Made by a program: the position numbers and the translations under genes | In this document: in pieces, positions 1 to 11,599 of the stretch | How the letters are laid out: the number at the start of each line of letters is the position of its first letter | Position numbering within the stretch: the stretch's first letter is position 1 | The notes under the pieces: generated by a model | Databases searched by the model: none | What the model was told of the DNA's origin: nothing | What the model saw: only the letters and a program-made list of their open reading frames with translations | Assembly: GCA_948567375.1 (NCBI GenBank) | Contig: OX419759.1 | Location: 58,680,593 to 58,744,592, forward strand | DNA from: Lunularia cruciata | Lineage: Eukaryota; Streptophyta; Marchantiopsida; Lunulariales; Lunulariaceae | Direction: 5' to 3' | Length of the DNA stretch: 64,000 bases

Positions 1-1148
1 ATGAACAATCGGAAGTGAAATAGGATTTAGGTGTAATTACTTAGGGCAAGACATACACTCGTAGGTTTATGAGTAGCATTCGCCAACTTCAAGTGAAATG
101 CAACTTCCACCATCAATGAAACGAGCTGACTCAAAAGGGTTTCATCGTAACAAAGCTACGAGCAATCTCTACAACATATCAATCATCAATGTTTCTTGAG
201 AGGTTATCCAAAGGGAGCTTGTCTTCGTCAAAACAAGCTGGGTCGGGAGCTCCGTCCTTATCGTCTTACTCAAAAGCTATTGACAGAAAAGTTGACTCAC
301 TAATTGAGTACTCCCCGTTAGTGACAATCATGGGGGCGTTTAGGTTACTATGCCCAGACAGAAGGAAAGTTTACATGCTAACTCCCTGCTCACGCTGCTC
401 ATCTCTCTGGAGTGGTCGTCAATTTCATGGTAGAGTACCCATGGATAAGTATCATGAAGTGAGCTCAGGTCACCATGATGTTCAAAAGCACCTCGAACTC
501 ACCAAGTTTTTATTGCATTTCGTACAGTTCCTTCAAGGACCGAGAAGAATTACGAATTGAAGGTCAAGCCTGATGCCATTGTGTGAATATTACATACACT
601 CAGAATAGAAAATTTCCATTTGCAGTAGTCCTCAATCCATCGGTTGCTCGAATTTCGTTCAAGGCGCCAGTAATACCTTACTACAAAGTCAATCGATTAC
701 TGTTTCACGATAAATACGTGCTATAGTACCGAGGTCAAAGAATCTCGCTACCTTTGGAATATAAATTTCAGTTTAGAAGGCCCCACCAGAACTGAACTCA
801 AGCTTTTCACCAGCTTGACCATTCATACAACTAATGTTCGAATTGAATCTCCACAAGTGAGGTCTACCCCCGGGGAATGCTTCAGCTATTATATACAACT
901 TTTAACGTTTTCCTGGATAGTTTTCCTAGATAGTCCTAACGTTTTCCTAATAGTAGGTCCAGAAAACTTCATCATGTTCCTTTCACACCGTACACAATTG
1001 CTAAGCTAGTGTGTAGTAAAGGGAGCAAGATACTAAATAGTCATGGATGGATTCCCCAATGAACCAAACCAAACCTGCGGGCCATAACAAGTTAAGGTCA
1101 TGCATATACATGTGGAAGCGGACTTAAATCTATCTAGACCTTCGAAAT
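1..1148. other. 3' flank of H+-ATPase copy 1, no gene recognised
   Basis: This stretch lies downstream of the minus-strand pump. Short open frames exist on the plus strand (for example 189-560), but none has a recognisable domain or repeated family support. I see no RNA gene or clear repeat. It probably contains the 3' UTR of the pump near 900-1148. Confidence 0.5.
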
Positions 1149-4004
1149 CTACAAGGTGTAAGATTGGTTGATCATCTCCATATCCATTCCCTTAAGCTTC
1201 ACAACAGATTCCACATGTCCTTTCAATGTGTGGAATTCCCTCAACTTCGCCATCTCTGCACGTCTCTTGGCTTCACCTGCTAGCTCTGGAACAGCTTTGA
1301 AGGTTTCGTCACTTCCTTCTTTTGCACCAGGAGTACTTAGACCATGCAGGGTACGCTGTTGTTGAGCCCACTGTGCTTGACGGTCATTCTTCCCGAAATC
1401 CTTTTTATTTGTAAACGCGGTGCTGTTGTTCAGCATATTGTCCCATGCCTTTCCACTCAGAATGTATCGAACGGCAAACTTGATGACATCAAGGGGGAAG
1501 TATGTGACGAGCGAATAGAGCCAAATAACACCTGCCCATCCCCAGCCAATTCCCTCCATCTGAGCAAAGCCCCAGTTGGCGTACACTGCGATGAAGGTTG
1601 CAACCAGCTGCGCTATCCAGAATGCACTAACGAGAAGGACTCCGGGCCTTTCAACGAAAGACCAGCTCCTAGATCTTGTTACGAAAATCAAAGCTTGACT
1701 GATGATACTGACTTGTAGATAGACAGCAGCCGTGAGTTCCTTTACGTTGTCAGCGATGGATCGGACCCCGAAAGTTTCCTCAAAGAAAACCGTCTTATGA
1801 GCAGCCCAAAAAAACACAACAGTCATAACTGCAAGGTAAGTTCCAAGAACAATCCCCTGGGCAAAAATCTCCTTCAATTTCCAACTGTCAGGAAGTGGAG
1901 AGGGCTTGACACGATCCTTTGAGATGGTCATAATGGTACCGTCATTCAGGATAGCAATGATCAGCACCATGAAGGGTGAGAAATCAAACTTCCAAATGAG
2001 AGTAAGCAACAAAAACCCAAGCACAATTCGAATGGTAATCGACACGGCGTAAATTGTGTAGTTCTTCATCCTCTGGAAGATGGCTCGGCTAGTGAGCACT
2101 GCACTGATGATCACACTTAGTCCAGGTTCAGTGAGGACAATGTCTGATGCACTTCGGGCAGCATCTGTAGCGTCGGCCACTGCAATACCGATATCTGCCT
2201 TCTTGAGTGCCGGCGCATCGTTGACACCATCTCCTGTCATACCGCAAATGTGCTTCTTGTCTTGCAACCGCTTCACAATCTCATACTTGTGTTCTGGGAA
2301 CACCCCAGCAAATCCATCAGCACTTTCTATCAATTCATCAACGGGAAGACCTGCGATTGCTTCATCCTTGTGCTTTCCCAGAAGAGCCGATGAAGGGTAC
2401 ATGTTGGTTCCCATGCCCAGACGACGCCCGGTCTCTTTCGCAATGGCTAATTGATCACCAGTGATCATCTTCACATTCACTCCTAGATTCAGCGCTTCAC
2501 GGATGGTTTCCGCACTGTCGTGACGAGGTGGGTCGAAAAGCGGAAGAAGACCCAAGAACTCCCAAGGACCTCCAGGACTGTCCTTGCTCTTTTCCGGTAC
2601 TTCCTGTGTTGCGACGGCAAGTGATCGAAGGCCGCGTTCAGCAAACTTGTCAATCACGGAATGGACTTTGGCAGAAATCTGGTCCTTGTTTCGGGCCAAG
2701 TGCAGAATCTCTTCCGGTGCTCCCTTGCTTGCTCTGTGCCATTTCCCATCGCTGTCCACGAAGGTTATTGCTGTGCGTTTGTCCACCGGATTGAAAGGGA
2801 GAAAATGAATCTCCGTGATGCCTGCACGAGCCTCCTTGGGGTCTGCGAGCATTCCCACTATGGCCGTGTCAATTGCATCTTGGTTTTCGACTCTTGCAGC
2901 CCTTGCTGCGGAGAGCACGACAAAGTCCTTATCAACTGCCTTGGAGAAGCACTCAATGAGATTTTTATCGACTGTCAGCTTGTTCAAGGTCAACGTTCCT
3001 GTCTTGTCACTGCACAAAACGTCCATGCCAGCCATCTCTTCTATAGCTGTCATTCGCTTTGTAATGGCACCTTGTTGAGAGAGACGGTGAGACCCTATAG
3101 CCATCGTTACTGATAACACAGTCGGCATGGCAATTGGAATGCCACCAATAAGCAGCACTAGCAGATTGTCAATTCCCTCTCGGTACTTCCTTTGCTGGAT
3201 AGGAAACATGACAATGATCTCCACCACCAGTCCTATTGCAATTGAAATTATGCAGAAGTTTCCGATCGCTGTGAGCACTTTCTGGAAATGGCCGACTTGG
3301 TGGGTACTGTCCACAAGATGAGCAGCTTTTCCAAAGAAGCTGTGAACTCCGGTAGCTATCACCACAGCGTCAAGTTCGCCCTGTTTACATGTAGATCCAG
3401 AGTAAACCTCATCTCCTGGCCTCTTTGTGACTGGAAGCGATTCACCAGTGAGAGCAGACTGGTCAATCTTCAATGCATCTCCTTCCAGAAGACGAGCATC
3501 TGCGGGGACAATGTCCCCTAATTTGATGCTGATGATATCTCCGGGAACAAGAATCTCAGCCTCTTGCTCCGACCACTTCCCATCTCGAAGCACCTTCGTC
3601 TTAGGCGCAAGCCGAGCCATCAAAGAAGCAGCGGCATTGCCTGCATTGTTCTCTTCAACAAAACTGATGGTGGAATTGATCAGGAGAAGCGTGATAATAC
3701 CTATGAAATCCTGCCAATCTGGTGGCTTACCCCCTCCATTGGCCAGCGCAATGGCCATGATTGCAGCAGCTTCCATAACCCACGACAAGGGATTCCACAT
3801 AAATCCCAGGAACTTGAGAATTTTGCTCTCATTTTTCTCTTCCAACTTGTTGAAACCGAAAATTTTGAGACGAGCCTCCCCTTCCGCTTGAGTGAGACCC
3901 TTCTCCGTACATTTCAGCTGAATGAAGACCTCTTCAATGGGAATGTGCTCTAAATCCACCGCCTCATTGGCCAGAGCTTCTAAAGTTGGCGAATTGCTCT
4001 CCAT
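1149..4004 (-). CDS. Plasma-membrane H+-ATPase (P3A), copy 1, intronless
   Basis: A complete 951-residue P-type proton pump. It should hydrolyse ATP to export H+ across the plasma membrane and energise nutrient transport and cell expansion. Seen: actuator motif TGES at 186-189; phosphorylation motif DKTGTLT with Asp333; KGAP at 427-430 (ATP binding); MITGDQ at 514-519; GDGVNDAP at 591-598. Membrane residues equivalent to Arabidopsis AHA2 Asn106, Arg655 and Asp684 are Asn110, Arg659 and Asp688. The regulatory tail (about 850-951) has QQRTLHGL with Thr885 and ends QSYTL, with penultimate Thr950 as the 14-3-3 site. Length matches the family (about 950). The start is the first ATG after a short leader uORF and matches copies 2 and 3. 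There are no introns. The last residue is Leu instead of the usual Val. Confidence 0.97.
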   Translation of the reverse strand: MESNSPTLEALANEAVDLEHIPIEEVFIQLKCTEKGLTQAEGEARLKIFGFNKLEEKNESKILKFLGFMWNPLSWVMEAAAIMAIALANGGGKPPDWQDFIGIITLLLINSTISFVEENNAGNAAASLMARLAPKTKVLRDGKWSEQEAEILVPGDIISIKLGDIVPADARLLEGDALKIDQSALTGESLPVTKRPGDEVYSGSTCKQGELDAVVIATGVHSFFGKAAHLVDSTHQVGHFQKVLTAIGNFCIISIAIGLVVEIIVMFPIQQRKYREGIDNLLVLLIGGIPIAMPTVLSVTMAIGSHRLSQQGAITKRMTAIEEMAGMDVLCSDKTGTLTLNKLTVDKNLIECFSKAVDKDFVVLSAARAARVENQDAIDTAIVGMLADPKEARAGITEIHFLPFNPVDKRTAITFVDSDGKWHRASKGAPEEILHLARNKDQISAKVHSVIDKFAERGLRSLAVATQEVPEKSKDSPGGPWEFLGLLPLFDPPRHDSAETIREALNLGVNVKMITGDQLAIAKETGRRLGMGTNMYPSSALLGKHKDEAIAGLPVDELIESADGFAGVFPEHKYEIVKRLQDKKHICGMTGDGVNDAPALKKADIGIAVADATDAARSASDIVLTEPGLSVIISAVLTSRAIFQRMKNYTIYAVSITIRIVLGFLLLTLIWKFDFSPFMVLIIAILNDGTIMTISKDRVKPSPLPDSWKLKEIFAQGIVLGTYLAVMTVVFFWAAHKTVFFEETFGVRSIADNVKELTAAVYLQVSIISQALIFVTRSRSWSFVERPGVLLVSAFWIAQLVATFIAVYANWGFAQMEGIGWGWAGVIWLYSLVTYFPLDVIKFAVRYILSGKAWDNMLNNSTAFTNKKDFGKNDRQAQWAQQQRTLHGLSTPGAKEGSDETFKAVPELAGEAKRRAEMAKLREFHTLKGHVESVVKLKGMDMEMINQSYTL

Positions 4005-4072
4005 CTCGTCAATATTAGTGACCCTTCAAGCCAATGAACTATCCCTGTCCCAGGCACTCTCCCGAGTACCCC

Positions 4073-4102
4073 TCAAGTTTCTTCCTCAATGTGTCCACTC
4101 AT
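4073..4102 (-). promoter_or_regulatory. Leader uORF of H+-ATPase copy 1 (9 codons)
   Basis: The frame reads MSGHIEEET then stop, 68 nt upstream of the main ATG and downstream of the presumed TATA box. Very short uORFs occur at corresponding leader positions in copies 2, 3 and 4. Some flowering-plant H+-ATPase mRNAs also carry short leader uORFs, so a role in translation is plausible but unproven. Another short ATG frame (MQTLVVFYE) begins just upstream. Confidence 0.5.
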
Positions 4103-4187
4103 TCGTAGAATACTACGAGGGTCTGCATGAATGAGACGAGCACAAGTGAGAAGAAAGGGATGAGATGAAAGCACACCTAAATGATAG

Positions 4188-4196
4188 AATATATAC
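4188..4196 (-). promoter_or_regulatory. Putative TATA box of H+-ATPase copy 1
   Basis: A TATATATTC-type motif on the minus strand, about 185 bp upstream of the ATG. It lies at about the same distance as the TATA boxes of copies 2-4. The flanking similarity to the shared promoter block of the other copies is weak here. Confidence 0.5.
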
Positions 4197-4204
4197 GTAC
4201 CTCC

Positions 4205-4990
4205 CAGTTTAACGAACCTCTTGCCTACAACCTCTTCCCTCCGCGAAGGTATCCACAAGCATGCGGGGCAGATGGGACGACGGGGCGCACAGTGACATGC
4301 GTAATCACCTCTGTACTCGAGGTCCTCCAGCGGAGTCGCTACAACACTTTGTCTTGATTCATTGTCTGTTGGAGCTTTGCTACAATGCTCAAATCAGCAG
4401 TGCTGTGCCCCAACGAGCACAACCAATCAAATATGTCTCTTTCTCTCGTAAGCCATCGCCGCATCCATCAGCCTGTGTACTTGTGCCGGGAAGGCCGTTG
4501 CTCATCTTGCGTAATGTGCAAACTGGACCCGCCCTCGCTTGCATGGCCCCGACGACCAGATCATGGAGTGCAATTTGCCACATCTACCAGCGATTGCCTC
4601 TTCGTTCTTCTCTTCAACTATATCGAATTGACGTGATTTCGTACTTGATTGGTAACCTGCTGTAGCAGGTCGGGGATGGAATATTGACCTTTACGTAGCA
4701 GTCAAATTGCCTCAGTCATATGGGTTTTCAGGATTTGTGAGAACGGACTATATATATAACGGAGCTATACATAGACACGCGGGAGCAAGGAGGTCCGTTG
4801 AGAGAATATCCAGAAAATAAATCAATCAGACTTATTCCAGAATTCAAAACGTGACCTCAATTAAGTTATATTTTCCGGTTCAATAGTGATTTTGGATGAG
4901 AAATAGGATAATGAATTACAGAAGAAGTTCGTCGATGTTAATTGGATTACTCGAAACGTTGTGAAAATAATTTGGTGTTATGTGCCAGTG
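4205..4990. other. Upstream region of copy 1 with a possible decayed LTR
   Basis: No gene recognised. The interval 4660-4860 resembles an LTR fragment: it begins TGTAGCAGG, contains a strong TATA stretch near 4748-4760 and ends in A-rich sequence. I found no partner LTR, so this is only a suggestion. The part nearest copy 1 is presumably its distal promoter. Confidence 0.3.
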
Positions 4991-4991
4991 A

Positions 4992-5160
4992 ATTCCTTTG
5001 ACCTAATCTCCAACGATTTTATCCGATCCCCGGAGTCTAGGGCACCTGCGAATTTATTAAAACGATATTGGCAAAGTGAAATCACGATAGATTGTTGCTC
5101 TTCCCCATAATAAATATATAATTGTTGTCCTCACTCCTATTACTATTTATTTACTTAGAT
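4992..5160 (+). repeat. Direct repeat, left copy (about 165 bp)
   Basis: It begins GACCTAATCTCC and ends in a T-rich tail (TATTTATTTACTT). It matches 5703-5872 in the same orientation at roughly 85-90 percent by eye. The two copies bracket about 540 bp that includes the histone H1 tail fragment and a LINE tail. Their size would suit the terminal repeats of a very small LTR element. Confidence 0.75.
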
Positions 5161-5330
5161 GCGGTATGGTATATTTGTCATATAGACTCTATTAAGATTT
5201 AGCTCCGTTATACCCTTTTAGTCTCTCGCTTGTACGGGCAGATGTCTCGTATAGTCTCCCCTGGAGCTTAGTCTCATTATAAGATGTCCCGTATAGTCTC
5301 TATTGGAACTTAGTGCTCAGGCAGAGAGTG
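5157..5330 (+). repeat. Truncated LINE 3' tail, locally duplicated
   Basis: The first part (to about 5243) matches the 3' tail of the LINE family seen at 28831-28948, including the GTCTC...TTGTACGG segment. The piece around TAGACTCTATTAAGATTTAG then recurs twice in degraded form (about 5249-5280 and 5287-5315), giving a short tandem series. Confidence 0.55.
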
Positions 5331-5400
5331 AACTCTAGCTAGTGGTTTCCTCGATTGGTTCACACATCTTGCTGACTACTGTCGAGTTGGCATTTCCTAG

Positions 5401-5499
5401 GGAGCTGGTAAGCCGAGAGCGAAGGCGAAGACAGCTGCAAAGAAACCTACCCAACCGAAACCAGCCGCTGCTAGGAAGCCCAAAGCAACCAACGGCTAG
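5401..5499 (+). pseudogene. Linker histone H1 C-terminal tail fragment
   Basis: One frame encodes a 32-residue Lys/Ala/Pro-rich stretch: AGKPRAKAKTAAKKP, then PAAARKPKATNG and a stop. This is the composition of a histone H1 carboxy-terminal tail, which binds linker DNA. An in-frame stop lies immediately upstream and no globular domain is visible, so this is a fragment, not a gene. It sits between the 165-bp direct repeats, which suggests capture by a mobile element. Low-complexity basic tails also occur in other proteins, so the H1 assignment is likely but not certain. Confidence 0.6.
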
Positions 5500-5702
5500 A
5501 AATTTTATAATTCATCTTCCAATTAGCAAAATCTAAGAATATATTCCTGAGGTTGTAAATGATCGGCCAAATTAGAAGATCGAACTCGGGAGATACTCGA
5601 TCTCCTTTAAGCATCCGATAAGTTCCTGGATAATTGATAGCTCACAAAGTGAAGGGTAGAGCCCAAGCTTATGAGTCAAATTTACACATGCCAATTTCTT
5701 TC

Positions 5703-5872
5703 AGCATTTGACCTAATCTCCAAAGATTTTATCCGATCCCCGAAGTCAAGGACATATGCGAAGTTATTAAAACAATATTGGCAAAGTGAAATCACGATAT
5801 ATTGTTTCTCTTCCCCGTAATAAATATATAATTGTCGTCACTTCTATTACTGTTTATTTATTCTTCAAGATG
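5703..5872 (+). repeat. Direct repeat, right copy (about 165 bp)
   Basis: Partner of 4992-5160 in the same orientation. Matching blocks include TTTTATCCGATCCCCG and TTGGCAAAGTGAAATCACGA. It ends just before the left inverted terminus of the large outer element. Confidence 0.75.
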
Positions 5873-5889
5873 ATGATGAATATGTCAGC

Positions 5890-6555
5890 TCAGTGGCGAC
5901 ATACTTATACATACTTATAGTATAGTCAATAAGAGCAGTTCCTTCCCAAGAGGACTTGGTTTGAAAATTCATAAAAGTGAAGTGAAACACACACTTGTCA
6001 CCAAATCTCAATCATTATTTCCGTTATCAATCAATTATTAGCACCGTTCATTATTTCCTGTTTAACCTATTGAGCAAAAACCACTGCGAGGAGAGGATAT
6101 GTCATCCTCTGCCATACACTACAGCAAAAAGAAAATCATCAACTAATCACTTTCACTCTAAAATCTAGTTTGGATTGCCCCTTAAGGTGATGGTTCATTC
6201 AACTCCAAGTGCCATTCCATTCCAAAAATGCAATGTTTGCGGGTGTGTTATACCCCTCCCAAAAGGCACAACTTGCAAGTCTGATCATTTTGCTACTTCC
6301 TGTCTAAAGTTTTAGATTCCTTGAAATTGCTTGTGCAGTGAACTTCCCAATCCACTCATAGCACAAGTTCACTCCTTCAAATTATTTAATGCACACCCTT
6401 ATCAAGTGCAAATATCTGCCTGGCACTAAGCATTGAAGACCTACTATGAAATTCCTCACCTCTACTCTGGTTTAGACATTCAAACAACATGCAGAATGTA
6501 GAACATAAAACTAGCAAAGAAGTGAGAGCACTCTTTACTTGTAATCAAAGCTTGT
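5890..6555 (+). repeat. Left inverted end of the outer element
   Basis: Matches the reverse complement of 15856-16475. Anchors include CATACTTATAGTATAGTCAA, AAGTGAAGTGAAACAC, CTTGTCACCAAATCT, TTTCACTCTAAAATCTAGTT, AAGGCACAACTTGCAAG and TTGGCACTAAGCATTGAAGAC-like blocks. A further match (near 6995-7040, GGGATCA...GAGTGAATC) continues inward after an unmatched stretch of about 400 bp. Confidence 0.8.
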
Positions 6556-7840
6556 ATTCCAACTTAAATCCCTCAGTAAATTGCATAACTGCCAAAGAGA
6601 GAAAGATCTTTCTCTGAGATGTTTTGTCTAAATTTACTGAGTAGCTAAAGTTCTTAATGTGCATCTGACACTGCACAATTTATTTTTTCCTCCTACAGTA
6701 CATACGATGATTAGAGATACTGTTCCATTGGCGGATCATGGTGGTTACTATCATGATCCGCAAGATGCATCTAGCTTTTGATGAAGAAAGCTATGATATA
6801 GTGGATATGGCTAACTACCAACCAGGAACCAGAAAAATGGTAGATATTATAAATTCAGGTCCCTAGACCAATGTGGAATATCTTTGTCATTGGGACATAT
6901 TTCAGACAGGAGCTGCATGTCTATGATCCTATTCGAGATGTGAGTGAACAAATACAAGTACTAGCAGCACTCTACCTTATATGAAGATTTGGCTCCAAGC
7001 CAAAGGGATCAAAATCCCAAGTGAATCCTAAAAATCTAAGTCTAAACTGTCTATACCTCTAACGGCACTCACTGCCAAGGTAACCATTTGCACTCAACGG
7101 GCAAGTGTGGCACGGGAGGAAGTGGTTGTCAAATGGATTTTCTTGGCATGTGAGAGAGAGACTTTGCCCAAGGAGAACATGCAGAGGCCTTTGCCTACAT
7201 AATGGCAAGTGCTTACCTGGTCTGTAACCTCCGGAGTGCTGAAGAATGACCAGGATTTGGGTGTATAAGTTGAAGTACTTGGACTACAATGACACTTTTT
7301 GCAATTCAATCAATTTGCTTAGCTGATTGGGTAGTGTCTTACAAATTTCTATGAAGTAGTGAGTGCTCATAGTCATTGTTGAGAGTGGCACTTGGTGCAA
7401 TCTTAAGTATTTGCCATGAAGTGAGGCACTCGGCATAGCAAACCAATAGCTCATAGCATCCTTTCATGTGCAAGAACCATGGTAGGCACTCCCAAGACTT
7501 ACAAGAAGGCTCTTGAGGCCATCCTTAGATCCCCTATTGTGAACAAATGGGTAGTTTACTACAAGCATGAAGTAATTAGAAGTAAGCACTTAGGATTTCT
7601 CCTCTAGGATTGGGAGTTATTAGACTTTCACATGATTCATGAGATGAGAGGTAAGAGAGAAAGCACTTCAGGGGGAATTTGAGGCAATCCATTGAATTGG
7701 ACTAAGGACCATTGGCAAATGATACTCTGCCCAGATTTTGGGGTTGCAAGAGCACTATAGATACCAAATTCACAAACAATGAACCAACCCCCAAAGTCAA
7801 GAGCCACTTCAACAGTAAGCTCTCCAAGAACAATGGATAA
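6556..7840. other. Interior of outer element, left of LTR element A
   Basis: No conserved gene recognised. Frames are broken. The sequence up to 7840 and the sequence from 13443 onward look like two halves of one region split by LTR element A. Confidence 0.45.
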
Positions 7841-8267
7841 TGTAACAGTATAGACTTTAGCAACAAAGTTAGTTAGGGCTAACAAAGTAATGAATAGGTC
7901 AAATTAACCTAAAATATTCCAAAAGTATCTAAGAAGCTTCTTGGGAAGCTTCTCGGCTAGCTTAGCTTGTACTCCAAGTACGTAGCTTCTAGAAGAAAGT
8001 TTCTAGAAGCTTCCAACTAGCTTAGCTTGTAAGCCAAGTAGACAACTTCTTGAAGGAAACTTCTTGAGAAGCTTCTTGGTTAACTTGGCTTGCACTCCAA
8101 GAAAGTGGCTCAAGGATGCTTCTTGAGAAGCTTCTCAAGAGCCTTGTATGCTCCCTCTAAATACCAGAACCAAAGCTCATGATAGGCATTTGGAGTTTCC
8201 CTCATTCATGTATCCCGATGTGATCTTCCATTCTCCTATTTCTCTCTTTGATCTTGGGTCTTTTACA
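7841..8267 (+). repeat. 5' LTR of element A
   Basis: 427 bp, beginning TGTAACAG and ending TTTTACA. It carries a dense run of GAA/TTC inverted pentamers between about 7930 and 8140, including a perfect TTCTAGAAGCTTC at 8001-8013. The TATA box has decayed to CTCTAAATA near 8154-8162. Confidence 0.9.
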
Positions 8268-8268
8268 T

Positions 8269-8281
8269 TTAGTATCAGAGC
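8269..8281 (+). other. Primer-binding site of element A (tRNA-iMet)
   Basis: The sequence TAGTATCAGAGC lies just inside the 5' LTR. It differs by one base from TGGTATCAGAGC, the complement of the 3' end of plant initiator tRNA-Met. Confidence 0.85.
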
Positions 8282-8689
8282 AAGAACGGGATGGATGGAA
8301 TCAATGGACCACCAAATCATTTCCACCAAACCATTGGGATTTTTATGTTTGGGTACCATCCAAACATCATTTCAAATAGTTTATCATCTCACATTTTGGG
8401 CAAAATTTTTTAAATGCAATCACCTTGTCCAAGGAACCCTTGGTACTTCTGGTTGTAACTTATGGAGAACAGTGGACGTGTTGCATCTATGTGTTAGTAT
8501 ATTAGATAAATTGGAGGTTGTGTGATAGAGTAATAGCCATGGTGGCAATAACTTAGGTTATCATTGCTATGAAACAACAAATCAAGCACCTTACTCAATT
8601 GTTGGATGAACGAGACTAACAACTGCAAGAGCACATAGAGAGAGCACCATTTTGAGAAGGAGAAGACTGAATCTGATTTCCAAAACCCT

Positions 8690-9460
8690 AGGTATTTAAT
8701 AGCAAGAATCTTCCAAGTGCTATGGAGAATTTTTTATTTGACTGTGAATGTTATTTTGAGGCTACAAATCTTCAAGATAAACAAAAACAAATTCTCTTAG
8801 CTTTGAGCCAATTGGACGGAGCAGCAAAGCTATGGTGGCAATTTTGAGTGGAGCGAGCTGAAAGGTAGTTTGTTACACCAATCTTAACATGAGAAGAATT
8901 CAAGGGTGCAATAATTGTGCAATTCCAAGTGATAAATACCACACGAGCTACTCAAGATAAGTTGGCAAAGTTGAAGCATGTTGGTTTTGTAAGAAGCTAC
9001 ATCATGCAATTCCAGAACACCATTATGCAAATACCAGATATAATGGATGGTGAAGCTCTAGATCAATTTTTGAGGGGCTTGAAGTCATGAACCAAATTAG
9101 AAGTGACTATGCAAGAGCCAAAATACTTGGAAGAAGCCATGCAACTAATAAAGCGCTTTGATTCCTTGGTTGCCACAACATGGTCTTGACTTTGACCTTC
9201 ACAAAACCAACTAGCACATTACACATGTGTGGAGGAACTGGCACCAATGGAGGTTGGTGTCATCCAATGGAGACCACTTGGTACAGTGAATCATGAAAGA
9301 TTGCTGCAAAATGATGATTGCTTTTATTAGCCAGATTGGACATTACATTGTTGAATGTCCACTCAAGAATGTGTGATCTAAAAAAATTGCCCAAATGGAG
9401 TTTCTGGAGTAGAATGATCAAGAAAATGAGGAATCCCAATAGGAGATTTTGAGCAACCTA
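8690..9460 (+). pseudogene. Decayed gag region of element A
   Basis: Frames matching the gag of element B are recognisable in pieces, such as a stretch around 8720-8850 with LALSQLDGAAKLWWQF followed by a stop. Numerous stop codons are present. Gag would form the particle and bind RNA. No clean zinc knuckle could be read. Confidence 0.6.
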
Positions 9461-9464
9461 CCAA

Positions 9465-9830
9465 GAACTTGATTGGTTCTAATGGGATTGAAAGCTTGAC
9501 CTATGCAAGTTTGCTTCACTTGCAAGGTACGATATCTAATCGTGGTTGTAGAATTTTGTGTGATTTTAGAAGTTCAAAGAATTCCACATCTCTGCAATTA
9601 ACAAAAGAATTATTTATTCCTATCAAACCAATAATTAATAGTAGATTGATGATGGCGGATGGTAGAAAAGGTTGCATTTTGTACCTTACATCCTCTTATC
9701 TTCAAATTAGGAAGGAGTATTTAGACTGTATGAGGTTGTAGTGGCACCTCTACTCTATGATATCATTCTAGATCTACCTTGGCTTGAATATCATAAGGTT
9801 CAATTTGATTAGAATTGACGATAAATTCAA
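9465..9830 (+). pseudogene. Decayed aspartic protease region of element A
   Basis: The frame keeps LLHLQGTISN, then a corrupted active site reading CDFRSS where the family has a DSG-type motif, then LTKELFIPIKP and LMMADGRKG. The same order is present in element B. The altered active site means the protease is inactive. Confidence 0.65.
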
Positions 9831-9896
9831 GTACAACACCAAGGTAGTAATTTCAGATTAGGTTGTCATGCACCTTTGAGTAAGACACCTAAGAAT

Positions 9897-10083
9897 AGTC
9901 AGTCCCAAAATGGGAAGTTTGTTAGGAAGGTAGCCAGAAAGCAAGCCTTGAAGTGAGATGAATCCCAAGATGAGAAGTTTGTCAAGAAAGCAACCATAGA
10001 GTGAGCTTTGAAGGAAGATGAATCCCTAGATGGGACGTTTGTTAGTGAAACAACCATAAAGCAAGCTTTGGAGGAAGATAAGT
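9897..10083 (+). repeat. Three tandem 60-bp units in pol of element A
   Basis: Three consecutive units each encode about 20 residues of the form DES-Q-D-KFV-KA-K-ALK, at roughly 9905-9961, 9962-10021 and 10022-10081. They lie in the linker between protease and reverse transcriptase. Element B has a corresponding series. Confidence 0.7.
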
Positions 10084-10139
10084 CTATTTTTGCAGTGTGG
10101 ATCAAGCCAATTGCACAAGGAGAATTTGAGGAGAGTCAA

Positions 10140-11530
10140 GAGCTACATCAAGCAATGGTTGATCAAATAGTTTAGGAGTTTGTGGATGTGTTTCTCGATG
10201 ATCTGCCAAAGTAATTACCCTCCGATCATGGTATATCTTCAAGATAAATTATTGCCAAAGAGTAATCCAATGAGTAGATCAATTTATTGGCTCTCACCAA
10301 AGGAGTTAGAGGAATTGCAAACAACAATTATGGATTTGTTAGAGGAGGATTTCATATAATATAATACATCTCCTTGGGGAGCATCAATACTATTTGTTCC
10401 AAAGAAAGATGGAGGACTTTATTTTTATATTGATTACCATGGGCTTAATAAACAAATGGTGAAGAATACATATCCCTTTCCTTGAATTGATGACTTGCTT
10501 AATCAATTGAGTGGAGCACAATAATTTTCCAAGTTGGATTTTTGTAACAGTTATTGGCAAACTCCCATTGATAGTGAGGATGTGCAAAAGACTACCTTAT
10601 GCACAAGGTATGGGTATTTTGAATGGAGAGTTCTACCTTTTGAGTTCACTAATGCTCCAATATTTTTCATAGATCATATGCATTGGGTGTTGGATGGACT
10701 ATTGGATTGGTACATGGTGGTGTTCTTGGATGATATCTTAATTTATAACAAGACAAAGGCAGAATACATGAATCATGTGCGAGAAGTCCTAAGAAGACTA
10801 TGACAGTGGAAGTTTTATTGCAAGAAGTCAAAATGTGCCTTTTAGTAGAAGGAAGTCACCTTCTTGGGTCACAAGATCTCATTGGAGGGAATCAAGATGG
10901 AAGAGGAGAAAATCAAGGCCATTATTGATTGGTCTACTCCAAAGGATGTTATAGAAGTATGGGCATTTAATGGATTAACCAGTTTTTACCAATAGTTCAT
11001 CCATTACTATGCTCATGTGAGTGCACTATTGATTGACTTCTTGGGGGAAGAACTCAATCTTTTAATGGACCACCAAGCACAAAGGAGCATTCTAGAAGCT
11101 AAAACATATGGTCTCTTCAAGACCTATTCTTCAACCATATGACCCTCAACTACCTTTTGTGGTTGGTTTCAATGCCTCTAACTTTGCCATTGGAGCTGTG
11201 TTGTAGTAAGAATTTCCTAATGGGTTACATCACATTGCCTTTGTGTCTCACTGATTAAACATTGTAGAAAGAAATTACTCTGCATGAGATTGGGAACAAC
11301 TAGCAATGGTATATACCACCAAGGTATAGAGGCATTATCTCTTGGGGAAATAGATGATCATGTAAACTAATCACAAGCCTTTGTTGTAGACATTACACTT
11401 GGAACACATGAAGAGTCAACATCATCAATGGGAGGAACAAATATAATTTTTTAACATCAAATTGGAATACAAACCCAATTGGTTCCATGTCATCCTTGAT
11501 GCCCTATCATGATGACCTGATTTGAAGTCT
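10140..11530 (+). pseudogene. Decayed reverse transcriptase and RNase H, element A
   Basis: Recognisable Ty3-type reverse transcriptase with KLDFCNSYWQ, the fingers-palm block ending in YGYFEWRVLPF, and the catalytic FLDDILIY at 10723-10746. RNase H follows with a DHKPL-like block near 11365-11395. Several in-frame stops (for example near 10355, 10522 and 10801) and frame changes abolish function. The region runs collinear with element B and would have made cDNA from the element RNA. Confidence 0.85.
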
Positions 11531-11599
11531 CTTCTTCTCATCATGGCAACCATTACAATGGTGCCAGTCAACTCCAAAGTCCAATTTGAGTATAAGAAA

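Noticed and set aside
189-560. 123-codon open frame near the window start
   Set aside because: No domain or supporting context. Length is within what chance gives in this composition.
2080-3953. Many plus-strand open frames opposite H+-ATPase copy 1, and similar ones opposite copies 2 and 3
   Set aside because: They are antisense shadows of a strongly biased coding region and have no domains of their own.
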